Position numbers and translations under genes: made by a program. A stretch of DNA of 30,086 nucleotides, taken from contig CAADXT010000017.1 of NCBI GenBank assembly GCA_900753095.1, positions 1 through 30,086 of the forward strand, written 5' to 3'. Numbering within the stretch: the stretch's first letter is position 1; each line of letters starts with the position of its first letter. The DNA is from Eggerthellaceae bacterium. Lineage in GTDB: Bacteria; Actinomycetota; Coriobacteriia; Coriobacteriales; Eggerthellaceae. This document shows, in pieces, positions 8,024 to 15,534 of this stretch. Below the pieces are notes generated by a model. The model was not told the DNA's origin, ran no database searches, and saw nothing but the letters and a program-made list of their open reading frames with translations.

Positions 8024-10369
8024 ATGGCCATGGTTCTGGCCACCACCCTAACCCCCAGCTTCGCTTTGGCCAACGAGGCGGACGCCACCGCAGGCAACGC
8101 AGCCGAACAGGGCGCTGCTGCGGATGCCCCTAACGAAAGCAGTGCAGCCACCGGGGCCGAAGCCGCAAGCAAGGCGAATGCAGCCGCTTCCGCCGACAAG
8201 AAGGCCGAAGCATCGGATGTCGCAGCAAGCACCGCGGCAAAGGCCACAAGCGTTAACAACGCTTCCAATGCCGCAAGCTCCAGCGCATCGAAATCCGCAG
8301 GCCAGACCACCTCATCCTCCGCGCCCGCTGCCGCCAACGAGGCAAAACCCGCAACAGAGGATGCAGGAAGCAAGGCCGAAACGGTAACGGCAACGCTCGT
8401 CATCGACACCCATATCGGTGCACCTATCTCAAAAAGCTTCACCATCGAAAAGGGCAAAACCGTTGAAGACCTGCTGAATCTCGCAGTAAATCAGGGCGCT
8501 ATTACCGGCTACACCCATGGCAAGCCTAGCCCTGGATACACGTCCTACTACATCAACAGCATCACTATCGGCAAAACCGAGTACGCACCCACCAGCGATA
8601 CCGGCTTCTACTGGGCAAGCACCATCAACGGCAGTTGGGACACCGCGGGCCTCAACGGAACTGCCATCAACGAAAACGGCTTTTCCTACGAGCTTAGCTA
8701 CGTAACATGGATGACGCCCGAAGCCACCCAGTACCCCGTCGACAAAAATGCCCCGCACCCCGACAAAGCCTCGAGCAACGACACCACTGCGGTTATCGGG
8801 GGCAATGGCAATACCAGCACGGTAAGCTCCGCTCCCACTGCCAGCGGCAACGCCAAGCTCAACTGGAAAAAGACCTACGGCGGCGGCAACTACTCCGAGA
8901 TCCTCAGCATCGGAGACTCCGTCTATTTCGCTTCCTCGCTTTACGGTGCCAACTGGAATGCGCAAACCGCAATACTGCATCGGCTCAACCCCAAGGGAGA
9001 GGAAACCGCGTCCCTCCAGCTGTTCGGGTCGATCGACTCCACATGCCGCATGGTGTACACCGATGGCATCATTGTGATTCCCCTTTCCAACGGCAGGCTG
9101 CAGGGCGTTTCCGCAAGCGAGATGAAGACCATGTGGGTGTCTGACGCCATCGCCTCGGGAGCCCAGAGCGTCTCCACCGTCGCCGCCGCCAACGGCATGG
9201 TGTTCACAGGAACCGCCAACTCGCTTGATTCCAGCTACATGGCAACCGCTGGCACCTTCTTCGGAATCAACGCCATTACCGGCGAGCGCGTATGGGCAAA
9301 CGAGGAAACCGACACAGGATTCTACTGGGCGGGTGCTTGCAAGGTCGGCAACGTGCTGCTGTACGGCAACGACGCCGGTACGCTTACCGCCGTTGACCCC
9401 GCAACAGGCAAAACCGTTTCCACCCTTAAGCTCTCCTCCGCAATCCGCTCCACGGTAATCGCCAACAATGCGGGAACCGCAGCATACGTAACCACCAACG
9501 ATGGCACGATGCACAAGATTGCGGTATCCCTCGACGGAGCCCTTTCCGAAGCGGGCGCTACGGCATTCGGCGCGAAAAGCACCAGCACGGCAACGCTTTT
9601 CGAAGGCAATCTGTTCGTTGGCGGCGGCACCGTCGATTGGCAGGGCTGCTTGAGCGTTATCGACGCGACGACTATGCAAATCAAAAGCACAGTGAAGCTG
9701 CCCTTTGAGGTTAAAAGCACGCCTCTGGTTGCCAAAGCAGCCGACGGGAAAACCTACGCCTACTTTACCTGCAACGGCGCAGAAGGCGACTACCCCACCT
9801 ACACCAGCGGCGGCGGAGCATGGGTTTACTGCCTGGAGACGAACACCGCAGCCAAGCTCTTCGATGCAACGGGCGATGCGGCAAACTACTGCACCAAGTC
9901 CATCACCATGGGCGCTGATGGTACGCTGTACTGGACCAACGATTCCGGTACGTTGTTCGCGCTGGTAAACGCCATTGCCAACGGCGGAGAGAACGGCAGC
10001 AGCAACGGCAACAACGACGACAATGCTCAGAGCGGCACAAGCCCTGGCACCAACAACGGCAAGAGCGAAGGCTCTGGCTCGAACGGCGGCGTCAACCACG
10101 CTCCCTCCGCTTCGCCCATCAACACCGCCAAAAGCTCAGCCGCCGCACAGACCCCGCTAAGCGCAGAGAACGACGATGCCGACGGCGACGCATCCGCCGA
10201 AGACGAAACCTTCGGCGTCGAGCCTGCCAGCACGTCTTCTGCGCACAATGCCTCCACCGACAATGCCACCGAGCAGCAGATTCCCTGGCTGCCCATCACC
10301 GGCATCGCAGTAGGCTGTGCGGGCCTTATCGGTGTGGGTGTCTACCTGTTCCGCCGTCGTTCGCTGTAG
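8024..10369 (+). CDS. LPXTG-anchored surface protein with DUF4430 (transcobalamin-like) domain and PQQ-type beta-propeller
   Basis: From ATG 8024 the product is 781 residues. Order: hydrophobic signal (LLMAMVLATTLTPSFALA); Ala-rich linker to ~residue 118; a DUF4430 domain (~120-235; TLVIDTHIG, TVEDLLNLAVNQG, GFYWASTINGSW); a PQQ-like beta-propeller (~279-655; repeats such as GTLTAVDPATGKTVSTLKL, GDSVYFASS, TSGGGAWVYCLETN); Gly/Asn/Ser linker; sorting signal LPITG (10289-10303), TM helix and RRRSL tail. DUF4430 resembles the C-terminal domain of transcobalamin/intrinsic factor. It lies directly behind the cobalamin riboswitch and ahead of ECF genes, so a role as corrinoid-binding wall receptor is inferred. 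Odd: AAGGAG (7956-7961) has no in-frame start codon after it, and the basic region expected before the signal helix is encoded upstream of ATG 8024 in the same frame. A 1-nt loss near TTG 7965, or a non-standard start, would explain this. Confidence 0.88.
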   Translation: MAMVLATTLTPSFALANEADATAGNAAEQGAAADAPNESSAATGAEAASKANAAASADKKAEASDVAASTAAKATSVNNASNAASSSASKSAGQTTSSSAPAAANEAKPATEDAGSKAETVTATLVIDTHIGAPISKSFTIEKGKTVEDLLNLAVNQGAITGYTHGKPSPGYTSYYINSITIGKTEYAPTSDTGFYWASTINGSWDTAGLNGTAINENGFSYELSYVTWMTPEATQYPVDKNAPHPDKASSNDTTAVIGGNGNTSTVSSAPTASGNAKLNWKKTYGGGNYSEILSIGDSVYFASSLYGANWNAQTAILHRLNPKGEETASLQLFGSIDSTCRMVYTDGIIVIPLSNGRLQGVSASEMKTMWVSDAIASGAQSVSTVAAANGMVFTGTANSLDSSYMATAGTFFGINAITGERVWANEETDTGFYWAGACKVGNVLLYGNDAGTLTAVDPATGKTVSTLKLSSAIRSTVIANNAGTAAYVTTNDGTMHKIAVSLDGALSEAGATAFGAKSTSTATLFEGNLFVGGGTVDWQGCLSVIDATTMQIKSTVKLPFEVKSTPLVAKAADGKTYAYFTCNGAEGDYPTYTSGGGAWVYCLETNTAAKLFDATGDAANYCTKSITMGADGTLYWTNDSGTLFALVNAIANGGENGSSNGNNDDNAQSGTSPGTNNGKSEGSGSNGGVNHAPSASPINTAKSSAAAQTPLSAENDDADGDASAEDETFGVEPASTSSAHNASTDNATEQQIPWLPITGIAVGCAGLIGVGVYLFRRRSL

Positions 10370-10378
10370 GCTGGAACC

Positions 10379-11131
10379 ATGGAACAAGACCCTAAAAAGC
10401 TCACACGCGCACATAAAATTGCGCTCGGCATTATCTCCGCCGTTTGCTGCTGCGTTATCGGCATCTCCGCGTTTGCCCTGGTAGCGCCCGATGCCCTGAG
10501 CGAGCAGCCAGCGCAGCAAAGCGAGCAAGCTGATGCCCGAAGCGATAGCGACCAAGCATCGGACGATACCGCTTCGGAAGATCAATCCGACCCGAACGCC
10601 AACAGCAACAGCGCAGAGCAGGCTGCCAACACCAGCAGCGACGGGGGTAGCTCCGCCGCTGCTGGCAACAGCTCGAATCAGGGGAAGAGCAATAACAGCA
10701 AGAGCAATTCCTCAAGCAACGGCAATAAAAGCAGTGACTCAAACTCCAACAGCAGCGGCTCGGCCAGCAGCAAAAGCTCGAACGGGAGCAGCAGCTCCGC
10801 AAACCAAGGAAGTGCCGCCAAGGGCGACACGATTACTGTTTCGGTGTCCGTTTCCAGCAGCGCAGCCGATGGCCGCGTTTCGGGCAGCGCCCACCCCACT
10901 TTCAAAAAAGGCGCCACCGCCTACGATGCCCTGTGCGCAACAGGTCTTTCCGTCAGCACGAAAAGCAGCCAATACGGCCTGTACGTAAGCGCTATCGGCG
11001 GTTTGGCCGAGTTCGAATACGGCGGCAAAAGCGGCTGGATGTACTCCGTAAACGGAAGCACCCCGAACGTTTCTTGCGGCAAATACCGCCTCAAAGACGG
11101 CGACACGGTTTCCTGGTTCTACGTGAAGTAA
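10379..11131 (+). CDS. Membrane-anchored DUF4430 (transcobalamin-like) protein
   Basis: The 250-residue product has a short basic cytoplasmic N-terminus and one TM helix (IALGIISAVCCCVIGISAFALV, ~residues 14-35). A Ser/Asn/Gln-rich low-complexity stalk follows (~40-145), then a compact C-terminal DUF4430 domain (~150-250). The domain ends with the family pattern GKSGWMYSVNG...CGKYRLKDGDTVSWFYV. The helix has a triple Cys, but not a clear lipobox, so I favour a TM anchor over lipidation. The gene starts 9 bp after the LPITG protein stop, and the next gene starts directly after its stop, so it belongs to the riboswitch operon. It probably holds a ligand-binding domain near the membrane, handing substrate from the wall-anchored protein to the ECF transporter; this is inference. 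The codon and residue bias of the stalk is unlike its neighbours but normal for surface linkers. Confidence 0.85.
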   Translation: MEQDPKKLTRAHKIALGIISAVCCCVIGISAFALVAPDALSEQPAQQSEQADARSDSDQASDDTASEDQSDPNANSNSAEQAANTSSDGGSSAAAGNSSNQGKSNNSKSNSSSNGNKSSDSNSNSSGSASSKSSNGSSSSANQGSAAKGDTITVSVSVSSSAADGRVSGSAHPTFKKGATAYDALCATGLSVSTKSSQYGLYVSAIGGLAEFEYGGKSGWMYSVNGSTPNVSCGKYRLKDGDTVSWFYVK

Positions 11132-12076
11132 ATGAAGCCCACCGCCTTCGACAGTTTGCATCCTAGCATAGCCCTAGCCTACTTCGCCGTAGCGCTGGGG
11201 CTTGCCATGGCCGCACCCCATCCGACGCTTTTGGCTATCTCGTTCGCCATCGCGATAGCCTGCGGAGTGTGGCTTCAGGGAGGCCGCGCCGTGGCAAAAT
11301 CGTTTTCCTGGCAGCTTCCCTTGCTGGTTGTCATCGTTGCGGTTAACCCGCTGTTCAGCTCAACCGGCACCACGGAGCTGTTCCGCATCGGCACGCAGGC
11401 CGTATACGCCGAAGGCTACGCCAACGCAGCCACCATGGCGCTGCTGTTCCTCTGCGTGCTGCAGTGGTTTGCGAATGCCAGCATGGTGCTGAGCTCCGAT
11501 AAGGTGATGGGCGCGCTAGGAAGCGTCCTTCCCACTATCGGCCTCATGATTTCCATGGTCATGCGCCTTATTCCCCGCTTCGTGCGACGCGGCCGCAGCA
11601 TCAACGCCGCCTTGGGCGCGTGCACTGCCGCCCGCACACCGCAGGGAAACGCCGCCGGCAATGAGGCAGCTAACCAAAGCCTCACGGCAAGCAGAAACCC
11701 ATCCGCTGCGCCCAAAGCTGCGAAGCGCCCAACGCAAACGCGCTTCGCCGACCAGCTGCGCCTATCCACCACGCTTATGGGCTGGAGCATGGAAGACTCC
11801 CTGGAAGCGGCCGACTCCATGCGCTGCCGCGGATGGGGAGCGCGCTCGAAACGCACCACCTTCCGCCGCACCCGCTTTCGCGCTTACGACGGCATCGTAC
11901 TGACCGTTTTCCTGCTCGCCTTCGCGGGCGCAGCAGCTGCTGCCTACACGCTCATGAGCGGCTTTGGCTTCTTCCCTGCATTTCACGGCAGCCTTGCCAA
12001 CCCACTCGTTGGGCTGTACGCACTGGTGCTGTGCTTCCCCTTCTTGCTGGAACTGATCGGAAAGGTACGTCGATGA
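11132..12076 (+). CDS. ecfT: ECF transporter transmembrane subunit EcfT (CbiQ family)
   Basis: The 314-residue membrane protein has about five to six hydrophobic helices (ALAYFAVALGLAMAA, LLAISFAIAIACGVWL, FSWQLPLLVVIVAVNPLF, AATMALLFLCVLQWF, YDGIVLTVFLLAFAGAAAAAY, ALVLCFPFLLELIG). Its coupling region ends in SLEAADSMRCRGWG, which matches the A-x-x-RG coupling helix that docks EcfT on the ATPases. An Ala/Asn/Pro-rich stretch of about 40 residues (~168-208) sits in this cytoplasmic region and is not typical of the family. ATG 11132 follows the previous TAA directly, with only a weak Shine-Dalgarno, which suggests coupled translation. It overlaps the EcfA gene by 4 nt (ATGA at 12073-12076). EcfT links the substrate-binding S component to the ATPase motor. 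Confidence 0.88.
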   Translation: MKPTAFDSLHPSIALAYFAVALGLAMAAPHPTLLAISFAIAIACGVWLQGGRAVAKSFSWQLPLLVVIVAVNPLFSSTGTTELFRIGTQAVYAEGYANAATMALLFLCVLQWFANASMVLSSDKVMGALGSVLPTIGLMISMVMRLIPRFVRRGRSINAALGACTAARTPQGNAAGNEAANQSLTASRNPSAAPKAAKRPTQTRFADQLRLSTTLMGWSMEDSLEAADSMRCRGWGARSKRTTFRRTRFRAYDGIVLTVFLLAFAGAAAAAYTLMSGFGFFPAFHGSLANPLVGLYALVLCFPFLLELIGKVRR

Positions 12077-13611
12077 GCGCTGCCCTCGAGTTCGAGAACT
12101 TCACATTTTCCTATCCCGCCGAAAGCAATGCGGAAAAACCGCTGATAGGACCCCTTTCGGCCAGCATCGAAGAGGGAGCATTCACGCTTATCACGGGAGC
12201 AACGGGCTGTGGCAAAACCACGCTGCTTCGCTGCTGCAAGCCGGAACTGGCGCCCACAGGCACCAAAAGCGGCATCATCAGCATGTTCGGGCGCGATGCA
12301 GCCAGCCTTTCCGCGCAAGAATCCGCCCAAACGGTGGGCTTCGTTACGCAGAACGCCGATAACCAAATCGTGTGCTCGCAGCCTTGGCACGAGCTGGCGT
12401 TCGGATTGGAAAACTTGGCAACGCCGCAAGATGCCATGCGCCGCCGCGTGGCGGAAATCGCGCATTTCTTCGGCATGAACAGCTGGCTGCACCAGGACGT
12501 GAACGACCTTTCCGGCGGCCAAAAACAGCTCCTGGCCTTGACGAGCGTGCTCGCCTGCACGCCGCGACTGCTGCTGCTCGATGAACCGACCAGCCAGCTC
12601 GACCCCGTGGCCGCCCATTCCCTTGCGCATGCGCTGTTCCGCGTCAACCGCGAGCTGGGCATCACCGTAGTAGCCACCACGCACGCCCCTGAGCTCATGG
12701 CGCCTTATGCCACGCAAAGGCTGAAGCTTGAGAGCGGCACGCTGAAAGAGGCACCCCTTCCCACGCCGAAGGCCTTTGTCCCCGCAGCGCACAACGCCGC
12801 AGCAGCCAGCATTGCCGCCGAGAAGCCCCGCCGAGAAGCATCCCCCCAAGCAGTTTTCACGGCAAAGGCTGCCGCAAAACCAAAGCCCTCATCAACCGTT
12901 CTCGGTCACGCTGCGCTCGCCCTTCACGTAAACGACGTGTCGTTCCGCTACGAGCGGAAAAGCCCCTTCGTGCTGCGCAGCTGCAACCTTGAAGTTGAGG
13001 CAGGCACGTTGCACGCCATTGTGGGCGCAAACGGCTGCGGAAAGTCAACCTTGCTCGCCTTGGCGGCGGGCACGTTGCGCCCCGAGCGTGGGCGCGTGAA
13101 GTCGCCCTACCGCTCTAGCCAAGGCTTTATCCCGCAAGATCCGAAAACGCTGTTCGTATGCGACTCGGTTGCCGAAGAGCTGCGCGAATGGCAACGCAGC
13201 TGCGGCTGCAGCAACGAGGATATTCGGCTCATGCTTGAGAAAACAGGGCTTGCTGGGCTTGAGGCTTCGCACCCCTACGACCTATCGGGTGGTCAACAAC
13301 AATTGCTGGCATTTGCAAAAGTGCTGCTCACTCACCCAAAACTGCTGTTGCTCGACGAGGCAACCAAAGGCCTTGATGCGCAGACGAAGCTCGCCGTTGC
13401 CAACCTATGCCGCGAGCTGACGCGCAAGGGAACAACCATTGTGCTGGCAACGCACGACCTTTCCTTCGCCGCCTGCGCCGCCGATACCATAACCATGCTC
13501 TTCGACGGCGAGGATGCCTGTACCGAAGCTCCCGCCAAGTTCTTCCAGAACAACCTGTTCTACCGCGCTACCGAAAACGAATTCACTCGCGCGTGGGAGG
13601 CGCAGAGGTGA
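12073..13611 (+). CDS. ECF transporter ATPase, two fused ABC domains (EcfA-EcfA')
   Basis: From ATG 12073 the protein is 512 residues. The first ABC domain has Walker A GATGCGKTT (42-50), signature LSGGQKQ (146-152) and Walker B LLLLDEPT (166-173). An Ala/Lys/Pro-rich linker (~235-300) joins it to the second domain, which has Walker A GANGCGKST (318-326), signature LSGGQQQ (404-410) and Walker B LLLLDEAT (424-431). Both halves look catalytically competent. Many ECF systems use two separate ATPase genes; here a single chain supplies both. The ATG start overlaps the ecfT stop, and the stop overlaps the next gene's GTG start (GTGA at 13608-13611). It powers uptake of the vitamin bound by the S component. 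Confidence 0.93.
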   Translation: MSAALEFENFTFSYPAESNAEKPLIGPLSASIEEGAFTLITGATGCGKTTLLRCCKPELAPTGTKSGIISMFGRDAASLSAQESAQTVGFVTQNADNQIVCSQPWHELAFGLENLATPQDAMRRRVAEIAHFFGMNSWLHQDVNDLSGGQKQLLALTSVLACTPRLLLLDEPTSQLDPVAAHSLAHALFRVNRELGITVVATTHAPELMAPYATQRLKLESGTLKEAPLPTPKAFVPAAHNAAAASIAAEKPRREASPQAVFTAKAAAKPKPSSTVLGHAALALHVNDVSFRYERKSPFVLRSCNLEVEAGTLHAIVGANGCGKSTLLALAAGTLRPERGRVKSPYRSSQGFIPQDPKTLFVCDSVAEELREWQRSCGCSNEDIRLMLEKTGLAGLEASHPYDLSGGQQQLLAFAKVLLTHPKLLLLDEATKGLDAQTKLAVANLCRELTRKGTTIVLATHDLSFAACAADTITMLFDGEDACTEAPAKFFQNNLFYRATENEFTRAWEAQR

Positions 13612-14345
13612 GCGGCACAGCAAAGCGCGCAGTTCGCACCTGCGCCGAGGCGGTGGCGCTTGCTGCGCCCGTTGCCGCGCTGGCAGCGTGCGCGCTGCTG
13701 CAAATAGAGCAATCGGGGCTGCTTACCTTGTTGGTTGGCTGTGCCGCCCTTGTCGTGTTCTTCTGCGGCTTCGAAGCAAGAAGGCCCGCCCTACGCCAGA
13801 TCATGCCCACGGCAACGTTGGGCGCCTTGGCGGCGGCAGGGCGCATCCTCTTCGCCCCTATCCCCGATTTCAAGCCCGTGAGCGCCATCTGCATCATCGC
13901 CGGCATCGTGTTCGGCAAGCACAGCGGCTTCATGGTGGGAGCGCTTGCGGCACTGTGCTCGAACTTCTTCTTCGGGCAAGGCCCCTGGACGCCCTGGCAA
14001 ATGTACGCCTGGGGCCTGGTTGGCTACGTGGCAGGCGCGCTGGCGCGAACCGGCGTGTTCGAGCTGGATGACAACCCAGCCAAACCACGTGCGCTCACCT
14101 TGGGCACCGTGGTGCTACTATGCTACGGCTTCCTTTCGGGCCTAGGCTACGGATTCATCCTGAACAGCTGGTACATCGTTGCATTCCTGGTGCCCGTAAC
14201 CTGGCAAGGGGCGCTCGCTGCCTACCTGGCGGGATTGCCGCTCGACCTCATACACAGCATCGCAACCGTGATATTCCTCAGCGCGCTCTGCGTTCCCTGG
14301 AAGCGGAAGCTCGAGCGAATCAAACGCAAATTTGCCCTGCGTTAG
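13608..14345 (+). CDS. ECF transporter S component, probably corrinoid-specific (CbrT-like)
   Basis: I start the gene at GTG 13608, with GGGAGG (13595-13600) upstream; the product is 245 residues. About six TM helices are visible. The core GRILFAPIPDFKPVSAICIIAGIVFGKHSGFMVGALAALCSNFFFGQGPWTPWQMYAWGLVGYVAG matches the S-component group that includes the cobalamin transporter CbrT and relatives of unknown substrate (shown here only by its key words: PDFKP, GIVFG, SNFFFGQGPWTPWQM). A basic C-terminal tail (KRKLERIKRKF) follows the inside-positive rule. Corrinoid specificity is inferred from the upstream cobalamin riboswitch and downstream B12-dependent methionine genes; the sequence alone would not prove it. 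It overlaps EcfA by 4 nt, completing a T-AA-S operon. Confidence 0.85.
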   Translation: MSGTAKRAVRTCAEAVALAAPVAALAACALLQIEQSGLLTLLVGCAALVVFFCGFEARRPALRQIMPTATLGALAAAGRILFAPIPDFKPVSAICIIAGIVFGKHSGFMVGALAALCSNFFFGQGPWTPWQMYAWGLVGYVAGALARTGVFELDDNPAKPRALTLGTVVLLCYGFLSGLGYGFILNSWYIVAFLVPVTWQGALAAYLAGLPLDLIHSIATVIFLSALCVPWKRKLERIKRKFALR

Positions 14346-14365
14346 TGAGCGACATGACCATCGGG

Positions 14366-14491
14366 CACTTGTTAGCCATGGGAATCAATCCGCAATTGGA
14401 CGGTTACACAGCGTTTTCCCAGCTCAAGCGTATACCGGCAATAACCTTCCCCGCAACCCCAGGAAAAGCCCCAACGAGGTTGCTATAGCAA
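14366..14491 (+). other. Leader-like stretch upstream of metF with partial riboswitch resemblance
   Basis: CTTGTTAGCC followed shortly by GGGAAT (around 14369-14386) repeats a string inside the cobalamin riboswitch at 7846-7865. A small hairpin with a GCAA-containing loop follows, but the GGTG...ATCC core and the 3' CCTGCC box are not recognisable. A 12-bp perfect palindrome TTGCTATAGCAA lies at 14480-14491. It could be a decayed or variant aptamer, or chance. I see no gene in 14346-14578. Confidence 0.25.
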
Positions 14492-14534
14492 AATCTGATA
14501 TCAAACTGTTGGGCATAGGTATAGCTATTCGCCA

Positions 14535-14571
14535 AAAAGCCCCCGCTCACATGAAGCACGGCTTTTATAAT
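14535..14571 (+). promoter_or_regulatory. Terminator-like hairpin overlapping a -10 box before metF
   Basis: AAAAGCC (14535-14541) pairs with GGCTTTT (14560-14566), with an inner GCT/AGC pairing. This resembles a terminator for the ECF operon. Its T-run runs into TATAAT (14566-14571), whose expected start point is near the metF ATG (14579). A good -35 box is lacking. Confidence 0.45.
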
Positions 14572-14578
14572 CAGGCTC

Positions 14579-15457
14579 ATGAAAAAAATCATCAACACAT
14601 TCAAACGCGCGAAGGCCAACAACCAGCGCCCTCCCATTTCGTTCGAGATCTTCCCGCCCCGCGGCGTGCTCACGAACGACATGGCGCGCGAGACAGCAAG
14701 CAAACTGGTTGATTTGCACCCCGACTTCGTTTCCGTAACCTACTCGGCAGGCGGCAGCAAGAATTCCAACGCCACCAGCGAAATCGCAGCCATCCTGCAA
14801 GACGAGCTGGACATGACGGCCATGGCCCACCTTACCTGCTCCAGCGCAAGCGAAGAGAAAATCGCTTCCGCTTTGGACGACCTGCAGGAAAAGGGCATCG
14901 AGAACGTTCTTGCCCTGCGCGGCGACTTGGTGGAAGGGCAAACCCCCAGCACCCGCTTCAAGCATGCCACCGACCTGATCCCTCTTTTGAAGGAGCGCGG
15001 CTTCTGCGTAGGCGCAGCGGCTTACCCTGAAGCGCACCCGACCATGATGGATCTTGACGAAGATCTGAAGTACCTGAAGGCAAAGCAGGATGCAGGCGCC
15101 GATTTCTTCGTAACCCAGCTGTTCTTCGACAACGAATGCTTCTACCGCTTTTGGGACAAGGCCCAGGCTGCCGGCATCACCGCGCCCATCACCTGCGGCA
15201 TCATGCCCGTTATGAGCAAAGAGCAGGTGCAGCGCATGGTGTTCATGTGCGGCGTTTCCCTGCCCGGGAAAATCGTGAAGATCCTGAACCGCTACGCCGA
15301 CGATCCGGCATCGCTTCGCAAGGCGAGCATCTAGTATGCCGCCGAGCAGCTTATCGACCTGGCGGAACACGGGGTCGACGGCCTGCACCTCTACACCATG
15401 AACAAGCCCGAGATCGCACAGCAGTGCATGGGGCTGCTAAGGGATTCATGGCGCTAG
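14579..15457 (+). pseudogene. metF: 5,10-methylenetetrahydrofolate reductase, interrupted by an in-frame TAG
   Basis: The frame encodes MTHFR, which reduces methylene-THF to methyl-THF, the methyl donor for MetH. Family motifs are FEIFPPRG at the N-terminus (active-site Glu), SVTYSAGGS, HLTC, LRGDLVEG, FVTQLFFDNE and CGIMPVMS. An amber TAG (15332-15334, codon 252) stops translation after RKASI. The same frame then continues without gaps as YAAEQLIDLAEHGVDGLHLY and TMNKPEIAQQ, the normal C-terminal end, to TAG 15455-15457. The intact protein would have about 292 residues, the family length; the truncated form lacks the last ~40, which complete the TIM barrel. TAG ends many other genes here, so recoding is unlikely. 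It is either a nonsense mutation or a sequence error; one base change to GAG, CAG or AAG restores it. ATG 14579 has little Shine-Dalgarno, and TATAAT lies 8 bp upstream, so a leaderless mRNA is possible. Confidence 0.9.
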
Positions 15458-15492
15458 CGAATCAACAAGGCACAGCTCAACAGCAACCTGCT

Positions 15493-15522
15493 CGAGGCGC
15501 GGAACACCCCGCGCCTCGTTTT
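15493..15522 (+). terminator. Rho-independent terminator after metF
   Basis: CGAGGCGCGG (15493-15502) and CCGCGCCTCG (15509-15518) form a perfect 10-bp stem with a 6-nt loop, followed by TTTT. It lies 36 bp after the full-length metF stop, inside the longest open frame of the next gene, and argues for a later start of that gene. Confidence 0.75.
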
Positions 15523-15534
15523 GCGTTTCGCACC

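Noticed and set aside
10600..10805. Ser/Asn/Gly-rich repetitive coding stretch as a DNA tandem repeat
   Set aside because: There is no fixed repeat unit. It is a low-complexity protein stalk.
15332..15334. TAG as a pyrrolysine codon in metF
   Set aside because: MTHFR is not a known pyrrolysine protein, TAG is a frequent normal stop here, and no pyl gene or stem-loop signal is visible.
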